From JABDGZ01 sp964483785 (GTDB lineage Bacteria; Omnitrophota; Gorgyraeia; Zapsychrales; Fredricksoniimonadaceae), in contig CAZACW010000033.1 in the NCBI GenBank assembly GCA_964483785.1, positions 1 to 25,345 of the forward strand: a stretch of DNA of 25,345 nt. The letters are read 5' to 3'. Every line of letters starts with the position of its first letter. The first letter of the stretch is position 1. The notes under the pieces were generated by a model. The model made no database searches. It was not told where the DNA came from and saw only the letters and a list, made by a program, of their open reading frames with translations. The position numbers were made by a program, and so were the translations under genes. Shown here in pieces: positions 7,398-15,133 of the stretch.

Positions 7398-8502
7398 GGA
7401 TCACCTCGCGTATTTTATCGATTAATCCGATGCGCTCAAAATCTGAATAGAACACAAACAAAGCCAGCATAATGATCAAGGTGAACCCTGCCCTGGCAAT
7501 GAACTGGTCGGTCTTAAGGGAAAGAGCCCTGCCGCGCAATTTTTCCAGGCCGATCAGGAATAAATGCCCGCCGTCCAAGGGAATCACCGGCAAAAGGTTG
7601 AAAATCGCCAGGGAAGCGCTGATGATCCCCACCATATGCAGTAAAAACGAGAAACCGATGCTCAAAGCGAATTTAATGACGTAATACATGCCCACAATGC
7701 CCATGGCCTCCTTAGGCGACCGGGCGCCGATGGCCATTTCATACAAAGCCGTGTAGGTCTTGACGGTAATGTCGAGCAGTTCTTCCCCGGCCTTGGCAAA
7801 GGATTGGAAAAATCCGTAACGGACAATCACAATGTCCTTGGCATCGCTGATGGGCATTTGCTTGATGCCGATGAGGCGGATTTTATGCGTCCGCCCAAAA
7901 ATATCCTGGGTATCGGATTCTTGCGGCGTGATGCCGACCGAGAGGATTTCCTGGCCGCGCGTGATGCCGAATGTCAAACGCGCGCCGTTGGCATGCGCTG
8001 TGATGTCCTGAAGTTCGGACCAGTGCGCAATCAGGCGGCCATTGATGCTGATGATTTTGTCCCCCGATTTCAGCCCTGCTTTCTGGGCCGGCGCATTGGC
8101 CAGGACCTCGCCGATGACCGGGGCCGCGTTTTGGGACGAAAGGTCCATGTCCACAAAACCGATCTTAAATACGCACCAAAAACACGCATAGGCCAAAAGC
8201 AAATTCACCGCCGGGCCGGCCAGGATGATGAGGGCGCGCTGGCCCGCAGGTTTGGAAAAATATTCCCCGCTTTGGCCGGTGCATTTGTCGCGCTCATCTC
8301 CGGCCATCTTGACAAATCCCCCCAAGGGGATGGCGCACAGGCAGAATTCCGTGCCGTCCCGCGTCCAGCCGAAAAGCTTGGGGCCGAAGCCCAGGGCAAA
8401 CTGCTCCACCTTCACCCCGCATTTTTTGGCGACGGTGTAATGGCCCCATTCATGGACCAGGATCAAGATGCTTAAAATCACGATAAAAATCAACAGTGCC
8501 AT
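7378..8502 (-). CDS. rseP: Site-2 membrane metalloprotease RseP
   Basis: RseP is an inner-membrane zinc protease that cleaves transmembrane substrates, such as anti-sigma factors and remnant signal peptides. The 374 residues carry the active-site motif HEWGH (17-21) in the first membrane helix. One PDZ domain spans about 128-195, and the second zinc-site motif is NLLPVIPLDGGH (302-313). The FxxGFGPK element (35-42) is also present. There is a single PDZ domain, as in many non-proteobacterial RseP proteins, where E. coli has two. The start at 8502 has AGGAAAATT upstream and overlaps the dxr stop by 13 nt. The uppS-cdsA-dxr-rseP order is a widespread envelope/isoprenoid operon. Confidence 0.97.
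   Translation of the reverse strand: MALLIFIVILSILILVHEWGHYTVAKKCGVKVEQFALGFGPKLFGWTRDGTEFCLCAIPLGGFVKMAGDERDKCTGQSGEYFSKPAGQRALIILAGPAVNLLLAYACFWCVFKIGFVDMDLSSQNAAPVIGEVLANAPAQKAGLKSGDKIISINGRLIAHWSELQDITAHANGARLTFGITRGQEILSVGITPQESDTQDIFGRTHKIRLIGIKQMPISDAKDIVIVRYGFFQSFAKAGEELLDITVKTYTALYEMAIGARSPKEAMGIVGMYYVIKFALSIGFSFLLHMVGIISASLAIFNLLPVIPLDGGHLFLIGLEKLRGRALSLKTDQFIARAGFTLIIMLALFVFYSDFERIGLIDKIREVIHGKYGT
7398..7407 (-). promoter_or_regulatory. Ribosome binding site that fixes the cpaF start
   Basis: The minus strand reads GAGGTGATCC directly before the ATG at 7397. It is complementary to the 16S 3' end and favours this ATG over the in-frame ATG at 7388. It lies inside the last codons of rseP, so the two genes are translationally coupled. 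Confidence 0.7.
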
Positions 8503-9650
8503 AATTTTCCTATTTCTATTTTGGCCCGCTCTCTGGCCTCCGTGTCCGCCTGCATGATTTCCCGTAGCGTCGGATTTTTTACTATTGTATGCCGCAGCGT
8601 GACTTTTTCAACGATTTTATACAGGCTCAAAAACCCTATTTCCCCCCTCAAAAAGGCGGCCACGGCTTCCTCATCCGCCGCGTTTAAGGCCGCAGGCATG
8701 GTGCCGGCCCGCCGGGCCGCTTCAAAAGCCAGGCCTAACGCCGGGAATCTTTGCAGATCAGGTTCTTCGAAATGCAAGGCCCCCAAGGCCGCCAAATCCA
8801 GGCGCTTAAAGCCTGTCGCACGACGCTGAGGATAGGTCAAGGCATACTGAATGGGCAGCCGCATGTCGGTGATGCCTAATTGGGCGAGCCAAGACCCGTC
8901 CTCAAATTCCACCATGGAATGGATGATGGCCTCAGGATGCACCAGGACCTTGATCTGTCCGTCCTTCAATTGAAACAAATGCTTCGCTTCAATGACCTCA
9001 AAGCCCTTGTTCATCAAGGTGGCGGAGTCCACGGTGATCTTGAGGCCCATGCTCCAGCGGGGATGCCGCAAAATGTCCTTGGGCGTCATGCGCCGGAATT
9101 TTGAATAAGGCACCTTCCTTAGAGGGCCGCCGGAGGCTGTCAAATGGACAAATTTCGGCTTTGCGTCCTGACCCTGCAAACACTGGAAAATCGCGCTTTG
9201 TTCGCTGTCAATCGGGATGATCCGCGCCTGACAGCGCCTGGCTTCCCTCATGATCAAGTCACCGGCCATGACCAGGGCCTCCTTGTTGGCCGGGGCCACG
9301 GTCTTGCCCGCGCGCACAGCCTCCCAAAAAGGCATCAAGGCGCTGGTGCCCGTCATGGCCAAGACCACCACATCCACGTCTTTCAAAGATCCGAGCCTGG
9401 CGCAATCCTGGATCGGGTAAAACCGCACACCCTTGGTCCCCAGGCGTTTGAAATAGCGCAAGCCCTCTTCACCGACGGCCACATGGGCCGGCTGATAAAC
9501 CTTGATCTGCTTTTCCAGCAGTTTGTAATTATTGTAGGCGCTTAACGCGACGACCTTAAACCGCGCCGGGTCCTGGTCCACCACCTTCAAGGTATTAAGC
9601 CCGATGGAGCCGGTAGAACCCAATACGGCCATGCGGCAGAATGGTTTCAT
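8490..9650 (-). CDS. dxr: 1-Deoxy-D-xylulose 5-phosphate reductoisomerase
   Basis: Dxr makes 2-C-methyl-D-erythritol 4-phosphate from DXP with NADPH, the committed step of the MEP isoprenoid pathway. The 386 residues show the NADPH-binding GSTGSIG (11-17), the metal ligands D148 and E150 within IPIDSEQSAIFQ, and TASGGPLR (171-178). The active-site stretch HPRWSMG is at 196-202, and NKGFEVIEAKHLF (214-226) supplies the third metal ligand E218. The C-terminal helical domain is intact and the length is normal. It starts in an ATGA overlap with cdsA, without an obvious ribosome site of its own, which indicates coupled translation. Its isoprenoid products feed UppS, encoded two genes upstream. Confidence 0.98.
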   Translation of the reverse strand: MKPFCRMAVLGSTGSIGLNTLKVVDQDPARFKVVALSAYNNYKLLEKQIKVYQPAHVAVGEEGLRYFKRLGTKGVRFYPIQDCARLGSLKDVDVVVLAMTGTSALMPFWEAVRAGKTVAPANKEALVMAGDLIMREARRCQARIIPIDSEQSAIFQCLQGQDAKPKFVHLTASGGPLRKVPYSKFRRMTPKDILRHPRWSMGLKITVDSATLMNKGFEVIEAKHLFQLKDGQIKVLVHPEAIIHSMVEFEDGSWLAQLGITDMRLPIQYALTYPQRRATGFKRLDLAALGALHFEEPDLQRFPALGLAFEAARRAGTMPAALNAADEEAVAAFLRGEIGFLSLYKIVEKVTLRHTIVKNPTLREIMQADTEARERAKIEIGKLWHC

Positions 9651-10483
9651 CGCAAATTATTGAGCATCGAACTCATGTACAAATAAAAGGCCGGTGCCGA
9701 GAACAACAAGCTGTCGATCACGTCCAGCACCCCGCCCATCCCGGGCAAAAATTTTCCGGAATCCTTGACCCCGCAGTCCCTTTTGATCAGGGATTCAGAA
9801 AGATCGCCCAGCTGGCCCAGGACCCCGAAAAAGACCCCCATGAAAAATATCTGCCACAGCGGAAGGTTAAGGCTCGACGGCAAGAACGAGCGGAAAACCA
9901 GGGCGATGCTGGCGGACATAAAAATCGCGCCCATCATCCCTTCGATGGACTTATTGGGGCTGACCCTGGGCAAAAGCGGATGCTTGCCCCAATTGCTGCC
10001 GATCAAAAGCGCTCCGATGTCCGCGCTTTTGGTCACCAGCAGGATGAACCCGAGGAGTTTGACCCCCTGTTCCCCCGGCAGCATCAGCCGGATCTTGACT
10101 AAAAAGCTGAAAAACCAGGCCACGTACAGGACGCCAAAAAGCGTTGTCGAGAGGCCCAGGATGGCATGGCGGTTGTCCTTGCGCGCAAACTGCATGAACA
10201 AAATCAGCAAAAAGCCGATGACGATAAACAACAGGTCCCAATTTTTGGTCGGCTCAAAATGGGTGAAAATGGAAATCGGGATCGAAAGCCCGATCACAAT
10301 GCCGGTATAACTGTAGATCGGGACATCTTTCTTGCGCACCATATAAAAGAACTCGTACAAGCCGCCGGCCGTCAGCAAGACCACGACGATAATGAACAAA
10401 TAATCGTTGATGACCGCCAGGGCAGTCAAGCCGATCATAAAAGACGATGAGAAGAACCTGGGTACGGACATGGTTTTAGACAT
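9647..10483 (-). CDS. cdsA: Phosphatidate cytidylyltransferase
   Basis: CdsA condenses phosphatidate and CTP to CDP-diacylglycerol, the precursor of all membrane phospholipids, in the inner membrane. The 278-residue form has about seven to eight hydrophobic segments, and the conserved loops KSADIGAL (152-159) and SPNKSIEG (175-182). The C-terminal signature spans 231-257 as SLIKRDCGVKDSGKFLPG then MGGVLDVID. The classic proteobacterial form is HGGxxDRxD; here it reads MGGVLDVID. Both catalytic-region Asp residues and the KDSG motif are kept, so it should be active. The frame is open to 10552, but the start at 10483 is preferred because GCAGGG lies just upstream and it overlaps the uppS stop by only 8 nt. 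Confidence 0.95.
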   Translation of the reverse strand: MSKTMSVPRFFSSSFMIGLTALAVINDYLFIIVVVLLTAGGLYEFFYMVRKKDVPIYSYTGIVIGLSIPISIFTHFEPTKNWDLLFIVIGFLLILFMQFARKDNRHAILGLSTTLFGVLYVAWFFSFLVKIRLMLPGEQGVKLLGFILLVTKSADIGALLIGSNWGKHPLLPRVSPNKSIEGMMGAIFMSASIALVFRSFLPSSLNLPLWQIFFMGVFFGVLGQLGDLSESLIKRDCGVKDSGKFLPGMGGVLDVIDSLLFSAPAFYLYMSSMLNNLR

Positions 10484-11189
10484 TGACCCTGCCCCAGCGC
10501 CTTTCCCGCTGGGCAAATTCCGCCAAGGCCTTGGCAAATTCCGCAGCATCAAATTCCGGCCAGCATTTGTCGGTAAAATACAGTTCCGCGTAGGACAATT
10601 GCCATAAAAGAAAATTGCTGATCCGCACTTCGCCGGAGGTGCGGATCAAAAGATCGGGGTCCGGCTGTCCATGGGTGTACAGGTGGGCGCTGATGACCGA
10701 TTCATCGATCTCATCGGCGCCAAGCCTGCCTTCCTTGACAGAGGCTGCCAGGCTTTTGAACGCATCCACCATCTCGCCCCTGGCCCCGTAATTGAAGGCG
10801 ATGTTCAAGACCATCTCCCCGCGCCCCTGGGTGATTTCTGAGGCATCGTCCATGGCCTTGAGCACCGGCGCGGGGATCCCCTGGCGGCGGCCGATAAAAC
10901 GAATGCCGACGCCGTTGGCCGCCAGCGCCTTGGCCTTTTGCCCCAAGACCAGGATGAAGGTGCGCATGATCATGGACACTTCATCCTGGGGCCGGCTCCA
11001 ATTTTCCGTCGAGAAGGCGTATACGGTCAAATACTTGATGCCGGCATCCCGCGCGGCCTTGATGATCTCTTCGACCCGCTTGACGCCTTCCATATGCCCC
11101 TGGGTGCGGTTCATGCCCCGGGCCTTGGCCCAGCGGCCGTTGCCGTCCATGATAATGGCCACATGCACAGGTAATCTGTCTTTGTCCAT
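10476..11189 (-). CDS. uppS: Undecaprenyl diphosphate synthase (cis-prenyltransferase)
   Basis: UppS extends farnesyl diphosphate with isopentenyl diphosphate units to C55-PP, the lipid carrier for peptidoglycan and LPS. The 237 residues have the catalytic IIMDGNGRWAK (12-22, with Asp15), the conserved YAFSTENWSRP, FNYGARGE, and the C-terminal substrate-binding stretch DLLIRTSGE followed by SNFLLWQLSYAELYF. The length is standard. The ATG at 11189 comes directly after a terminator-like hairpin and its T-run, and no Shine-Dalgarno is visible. Alternative GTG codons nearby lack one too. It is the first gene of the uppS-cdsA-dxr-rseP-cpaF group. Confidence 0.98.
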   Translation of the reverse strand: MDKDRLPVHVAIIMDGNGRWAKARGMNRTQGHMEGVKRVEEIIKAARDAGIKYLTVYAFSTENWSRPQDEVSMIMRTFILVLGQKAKALAANGVGIRFIGRRQGIPAPVLKAMDDASEITQGRGEMVLNIAFNYGARGEMVDAFKSLAASVKEGRLGADEIDESVISAHLYTHGQPDPDLLIRTSGEVRISNFLLWQLSYAELYFTDKCWPEFDAAEFAKALAEFAQRERRWGRVNV

Positions 11190-11217
11190 AAATAAAAAAG
11201 GGGATTTAAAATCCCCC
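11190..11217 (-). terminator. Rho-independent terminator after the lipoprotein/coiled-coil unit
   Basis: On the minus strand, GGGGAT and ATCCCC form a 6-bp stem around a short A/T loop, followed at once by TTTTTTATTT. This is a canonical rho-independent terminator pointing left. It lies 48 nt after the coiled-coil gene and ends at the base before the uppS start codon. On the plus strand there is no T-run, so it works in one direction only. Confidence 0.85.
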
Positions 11218-11265
11218 TCACATGCCTTGCCTGCATTCGTCCAACGCTTTAAACCGTTTACAAAA

Positions 11266-11706
11266 TCAATGCCCCGCCGCGGCCGGCGTCACCGCGTCCG
11301 CCGGCACCTGGAGCGCGGAATTGGTGGCTGCGGCAGAATCCGGATGGGCCTGCAATGCATCCAGGGCCGCGGCCTTTTCCTGCAGGAGCCTGCGCAATTT
11401 GTTTTCCAAATCGATCTTGGCGTCCGCCAATTGCTGATATTGCTTTTTCAAATCCAGGTTCACGGTCTTTTCCTGGTCTAAAATGTCCTCGATCTTGGCC
11501 ATTTTTTCCTGGTCTTCCTGCAAAGACTCCTGGATCGTGGTCAATTTGGCGTTGTTCTTCTGCAAGGTCTCTTCAGCCACCATGCGGCTGTAGCGTTCCT
11601 CTTCCAGGCTCCGGTTGGCCTTGTCCAATTTTTGTATCAGGCGCAGGCCCACGGCGGACAAGACAACTGCCAGCAAAATGGTTATGATCAAAAAAATGTC
11701 CTTCAT
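11266..11706 (-). CDS. Small membrane-anchored coiled-coil protein
   Basis: I do not recognise a family. The 146-residue protein starts with one hydrophobic helix (about 4-22, IFLIITILLAVVLSAVGL). A long heptad-patterned, Glu/Lys/Gln-rich region follows (about 27-118), then an Ala/Pro-rich tail. There is no cleavage site, so it probably stays anchored in the inner membrane with the coiled coil in the periplasm or cytoplasm. The frame runs further upstream to 11910, but that part overlaps the preceding gene. The ATG at 11706 is where the membrane helix begins, with GGGG upstream. It lies 31 nt after the OmpA-domain lipoprotein gene and shares its promoter and terminator, so the two products may act together at the cell envelope. 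Confidence 0.8.
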   Translation of the reverse strand: MKDIFLIITILLAVVLSAVGLRLIQKLDKANRSLEEERYSRMVAEETLQKNNAKLTTIQESLQEDQEKMAKIEDILDQEKTVNLDLKKQYQQLADAKIDLENKLRRLLQEKAAALDALQAHPDSAAATNSALQVPADAVTPAAAGH

Positions 11707-11737
11707 AGAACGCAACCCCTTATAAACCGAAAATGGA

Positions 11738-12382
11738 TCAGTTGGGACTGCCGCTGTCCTGCTCGGCAGGGGCCCCGGAATTGACTGTTTCCGTCTTGGG
11801 CAGAATGACGATCTCCACCCTGCGGTTTTTCTGACGCCCTTCCTTGGAATCATTGGAGGCCACCGGCTTGTATTCCCCGTAGCCGATGGCTTCCAGGCGC
11901 GGTTCGGCAACGCCCTTGTCGCTTAAATAATGCAGGACCGATAAGGCCCGGGCCGTCGAGAGTTCCCAGTTGGATTTCCATCCGGATTTCTTGATGGGCT
12001 GATTGTCCGTATGGCCTTCGATGCCGACGTTTAAGTCTGAGACCGTGGTATTCAAGACACTGGTCACCTTGTCTAATTTATCGAGGGAATCTTTGCGTAA
12101 TTTGGCCTTGCCGGAATCAAACAGGACCTCGGAGACAAAGGTGATGACTAAGCCCTTGGGCTGCATTTCCACCTTCACCTGTTTATTATTAATTTCATCC
12201 TGCAGGCGTTTTTCCAGTTCATCCTTGGCGCGCTGCAGCTCATCCATGTCGCTCTTTAATTTGGAAATCTTTTCAATGTCTGTGCGCCGGCCTTTTTGGA
12301 GGATCACCGTGCATCCAGAAAAACCCACGGCTAAAATAAGGGCCAAAGACACCTTCATCATCACTGCGGGATAGAAACGCAT
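11738..12382 (-). CDS. OmpA/MotB-domain lipoprotein
   Basis: This is a probable peptidoglycan-binding envelope lipoprotein of 214 residues. It has a signal peptide with a lipobox-like FSGC, so Cys24 would be lipidated, although the Phe at -3 is non-canonical. A short coiled coil follows (about 34-66), then an OmpA_C domain (about 78-194). The domain contains FDSGKAKLR (88-96), GHTDNQP (123-129), SNWELSTARA (137-146) and NRRVEIVI (186-193). Asp126 and Arg145 correspond to the residues that hold diaminopimelate in OmpA. The SNWELSTARA form is closer to MotB than to Pal. There is no plug helix or MotA partner, so a stator role is unlikely. The start at 12382 is set by an excellent AAGGAGG site. 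It has its own promoter. Confidence 0.9.
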   Translation of the reverse strand: MRFYPAVMMKVSLALILAVGFSGCTVILQKGRRTDIEKISKLKSDMDELQRAKDELEKRLQDEINNKQVKVEMQPKGLVITFVSEVLFDSGKAKLRKDSLDKLDKVTSVLNTTVSDLNVGIEGHTDNQPIKKSGWKSNWELSTARALSVLHYLSDKGVAEPRLEAIGYGEYKPVASNDSKEGRQKNRRVEIVILPKTETVNSGAPAEQDSGSPN

Positions 12383-12386
12383 TCGA

Positions 12387-12393
12387 CCTCCTT
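12387..12393 (-). promoter_or_regulatory. Consensus Shine-Dalgarno of the OmpA-domain lipoprotein
   Basis: The minus strand reads AAGGAGG four bases before the ATG at 12382. It is the strongest ribosome site in the window. It selects this start over the in-frame ATGs at codons 8 and 9 and suggests high expression, as is usual for an abundant envelope lipoprotein. Confidence 0.8.
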
Positions 12394-12418
12394 AGACTTT
12401 ATTGGTAATAGAACTCAA

Positions 12419-12445
12419 ATTATCACAGGCATTTATGAAAGTCAA
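12419..12445 (-). promoter_or_regulatory. Sigma-70-type promoter of the lipoprotein unit
   Basis: The minus strand has TTGACT (12445-12440) and an extended -10, TGTGATAAT (hexamer GATAAT at 12424-12419), separated by 15 nt. The spacer is slightly short, but the TGn extension can compensate. Transcription would start near 12411, about 30 nt before the ATG. It lies in the 77-nt gap after purA, which is A/T-rich compared with its surroundings. Confidence 0.65.
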
Positions 12446-12459
12446 GCAATGAATCGAAA

Positions 12460-13731
12460 TCAGCGCAGGATGATTTCGTCACGCTTGGAACCCACGGAAA
12501 TGTATTTGATGGGGACTTTGAGCAACTCTTCCAGACGCCCTATGTAACGACGGGCCTCGGCAGGCAGGTCCGCGAAGCGCCTGGCGCGGCGGGTGGAGGC
12601 TTCCCAGCCCGGCCATGATTCATAAACCGGCCTGGCATGGCTCAAAACGTCGAAATCATGGGGATAGTCTTTATAGAGCTTTCCTTTATATTTATAACTG
12701 GTGGCGATTTGGATTTCCTTGAGCCCGTCCAGCACATCTAATTTCATGACAGCCAATTGGGTGGCCCCGTTGATGGTGACGGCATAGCGCGCCAGCACCG
12801 CGTCAAACCAGCCGCAGCGCCTGGGCCGGCCGGTGGTGGCACCGAACTCATGGCCCTTGCTGCGGATGCGCTCGTTCATTTCCTGGCCAAACTCCGTCGG
12901 AAATGGCCCTTCCCCCACCCGGGTCGTATACGCTTTCAGGGCCGCCACCACCCGGCCAATTTTGGTGGGCGGCACACCGGTGCCTGAGCAAACCCCGCCG
13001 GTGGTGGCATTGGAGGAAGTGACAAAGGGATAGGTGCCGAAATCAATGTCTAAAAATGTGCCCTGGGCCCCTTCAAAAAGGATTTTCTTTTTAGCGTCAA
13101 TGGCCTTGTTTAAAAACAGGGCGGTGTCGCAGATATAGGGCTTGAGGCGCCGGCCAAAGCCAAGATACTCCTTGTAAATCTCGCCGAAATCATAATTCTT
13201 AAAGCCGTAGACCCTGACAAAAATGTCGTTCTTCTCATTGAGATTGTCCGCCAGTTTGGCCTTCAGCACGCGGGGATTCAACAGGTCGATGACGCGGATA
13301 CCCATGCGGCCGACCTTGTCGCAATAGCAGGGCCCGATGCCGCGGCCCGTGGTGCCGATTTTGTTGGCGCGCTTGCTTTCTCTCAGCTGGTCCATCACCC
13401 GGTGATAGGGCATCACCACATGGGCATTGGCGGAAATTTTAAGCTGGGCCCCCTGCATGGGCAGGCCGCGCTTTTTTAATCCGTCGATTTCTTCCAGCAA
13501 GGCCTTGGGGTCAATCACCACCCCGTTGCCGATCACGCAGACCTTCCGGGGCCTTAAAATGGCCGACGGAATCAAATGAAAGATGTATTCTTTTTCCCCG
13601 ACAATCACCGTATGGCCGGCATTATTGCCGCCCTGGTAGCGGACCGTAATGTCCACGGATTCGGAAAGAATATCGATGAGCTTGCCCTTGCCTTCATCGC
13701 CCCACTGGGCGCCGACCACCGCTAAATTCAT
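12460..13731 (-). CDS. purA: Adenylosuccinate synthetase
   Basis: PurA joins IMP and aspartate with GTP to give adenylosuccinate, the first committed step to AMP. The 423 residues start MNLAVVGAQWGDEGKGK, with the GDEGKGK GTP-binding loop at 11-17 and catalytic Asp12. His40 is in NNAGHT. Further motifs are TTGRGIGPCY, FEGAQGTFLDIDFGTYPFVTSS (catalytic loop region), TRVGEGPFPTE and GATTGRPRRCGW (base recognition). The length is normal. An AAGGAC ribosome site precedes the ATG. It lies 12 nt after the NPC-motif membrane protein and is the last gene of its group; a promoter for the next unit begins just after its stop. Confidence 0.98.
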   Translation of the reverse strand: MNLAVVGAQWGDEGKGKLIDILSESVDITVRYQGGNNAGHTVIVGEKEYIFHLIPSAILRPRKVCVIGNGVVIDPKALLEEIDGLKKRGLPMQGAQLKISANAHVVMPYHRVMDQLRESKRANKIGTTGRGIGPCYCDKVGRMGIRVIDLLNPRVLKAKLADNLNEKNDIFVRVYGFKNYDFGEIYKEYLGFGRRLKPYICDTALFLNKAIDAKKKILFEGAQGTFLDIDFGTYPFVTSSNATTGGVCSGTGVPPTKIGRVVAALKAYTTRVGEGPFPTEFGQEMNERIRSKGHEFGATTGRPRRCGWFDAVLARYAVTINGATQLAVMKLDVLDGLKEIQIATSYKYKGKLYKDYPHDFDVLSHARPVYESWPGWEASTRRARRFADLPAEARRYIGRLEELLKVPIKYISVGSKRDEIILR

Positions 13732-13743
13732 GATTTGTCCTTT

Positions 13744-14394
13744 TCAAAAAATAAAAATGACGCAGGTTGAAGCCGTAAAATAAATGGACGCTGAAACGAT
13801 CTTGCGCATGGTCGCCTGAAGGCCTTTGATGCTCAAAAACGAGCACAGGATCCAGAGCGGCCAGAGCATAAACAGGGTATAACCGCCGAGCACAGGCAGG
13901 ACTTCCTTCCACTGCCCTTTGAGCATGGCCTCGTTGCCTAAAACCAGAATGTATTTATTCACCGGCGCAAAGGTGGCCAGGGCGCTTAAAAGAACGGCTG
14001 AAGCCGCTGTTGCCGCATAAACAAACCATGGCCAAACGGCCGAGGCATTAGGTTTAAGAATCTTCTGTTGGCTTGGAGTTTTAGCCTGGTGCATCTGAAA
14101 CCAGGCCATCAAACTTTGCACGCCCAAAACCAAGGCCGCCAAACCCAACACCATAAACATGTACTTGCCTGCGACGAGAAAATAGGGTTTCAGGACCAAA
14201 GCCTGGCCTGACCCAAAATCAAAAAACAAAAATCCAAGACCATAAATCAGAACATACGCAAGGCGAAGCCAATTGGCCTGCGCCCCATCAAGGCATTGGC
14301 CCAGTGTGACCAAGGCGGCGCAAGAGAGAAAGGTGCAGGGATTAAGCCCTTCCCGCAATCCGACCGCGCCCGCGATCATCCAAAGACTGTACAT
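13744..14394 (-). CDS. Polytopic membrane protein, possibly CcdA/DsbD-transmembrane-like
   Basis: The 216 residues form about six hydrophobic segments. The first holds GLREGLNPCTFLSCAALVTLG (from residue 12), with NPC at 18-20. It resembles the GLxDGINPCAF motif that opens DsbD/CcdA-like electron-transfer membrane domains. The second half has AVLLSALATFAPVNKYILVLG, which looks like the matching half-repeat but lacks the second Cys. If it has that fold, the usual cysteine pair is incomplete, and the role may differ from thiol-electron transport. A good ribosome site (GCAGGGATAAT) precedes the ATG. It starts 1 nt after the stop of the neighbouring unknown membrane protein, so the two are tightly coupled. 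The family assignment is tentative. Confidence 0.7.
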   Translation of the reverse strand: MYSLWMIAGAVGLREGLNPCTFLSCAALVTLGQCLDGAQANWLRLAYVLIYGLGFLFFDFGSGQALVLKPYFLVAGKYMFMVLGLAALVLGVQSLMAWFQMHQAKTPSQQKILKPNASAVWPWFVYAATAASAVLLSALATFAPVNKYILVLGNEAMLKGQWKEVLPVLGGYTLFMLWPLWILCSFLSIKGLQATMRKIVSASIYFTASTCVIFIF

Positions 14395-14395
14395 A

Positions 14396-15133
14396 TTATC
14401 CCTGCCCTGGTGCGGTTAAAATTTTGACCTCACTGACCCAGGCAAAACCCAAAAATCCCGGCTTCTCCCATACGCGGGCCATGGTCTGATGCGTCTTGAC
14501 CCGGGCATATTCATCCTGGGAAAGCAAAAATGTATTGGAACCCTTGTGTCCCGGCCAAGGTTTAACCAAAATGATGTACTGAACATCAGCGGCGTGTCTA
14601 TGGCTGTAGACGATCTTTTCCATGACTAAGCAATCATGGGCCACGGCTTCGGATCTGTCCAAGGCCCTGTTTAAAACACAACTTAAACCGTAAACCCACA
14701 TGATCAGCCCGAAGACGAACAAAACCCAGGCCAATACGGTCCTGGGGCCCTTGGAAAGCAAGGTCTTCTTGTGGTCAAACCAGGGAGGCCATTCCCAAAA
14801 CAATAAAAGAGCGCCGACGACCAAAAGAAAGGCCAAATTGAGGGCCTTGCTCCAGTCCCGGACCGAAAAAAAGATCTCGTATTTTTCAGAGAACGCTAAA
14901 AAGCCAAGGCCAAGGACCAAAAAATACGGCACCCACCATAGCCCGTCCGTGACCAGCTCCTGGCCGGGCCTGACCTTAAGGACATAAAAAACCAGCGCCC
15001 AAACCGCAAAGAACGCTGCGAAGACCAGCCGCAAGACCCCGAAGGGCAGCTGGGGTAAGACGAAAATCGCCAAAGCTGTGCCGCTTAAAAGTCCCCACGT
15101 TTTGGCCCGGAGAAAAGGAAAATTCAACGGCAT
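14396..15133 (-). CDS. Unknown membrane protein with five helices and a soluble C-terminus
   Basis: I do not recognise a family. The 245 residues contain hydrophobic segments at about 13-30, 32-52, 65-82, 96-114 and 132-155. A soluble region of about 90 residues follows, beginning with NRALDRSEAVAHDCLVMEK and containing a repeated strand-like pattern (VQYIILVKPWPG, ARVWEKPGFLGFAWVSEVKIL). The C-terminal part may be a small beta-rich domain on the outside face. Its ATG overlaps the serA stop by one base (TGATG), and it is followed 1 nt later by the NPC-motif membrane protein. The pair seems to be one functional unit placed between serA and purA, not an obvious part of serine or purine synthesis. 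Confidence 0.75.
   Translation of the reverse strand: MPLNFPFLRAKTWGLLSGTALAIFVLPQLPFGVLRLVFAAFFAVWALVFYVLKVRPGQELVTDGLWWVPYFLVLGLGFLAFSEKYEIFFSVRDWSKALNLAFLLVVGALLLFWEWPPWFDHKKTLLSKGPRTVLAWVLFVFGLIMWVYGLSCVLNRALDRSEAVAHDCLVMEKIVYSHRHAADVQYIILVKPWPGHKGSNTFLLSQDEYARVKTHQTMARVWEKPGFLGFAWVSEVKILTAPGQG

Noticed and set aside
10484..10552. Longer CdsA start at 10552
   Set aside because: It would add 23 residues of Arg/Gly-rich sequence lying over the uppS C-terminus; the ATG at 10483 has a ribosome site and minimal overlap.
11707..11910. Longer start for the coiled-coil protein at 11910
   Set aside because: The extra 68 residues overlap the OmpA-domain lipoprotein gene in another frame, are low-complexity, and would place the membrane anchor inside the chain.
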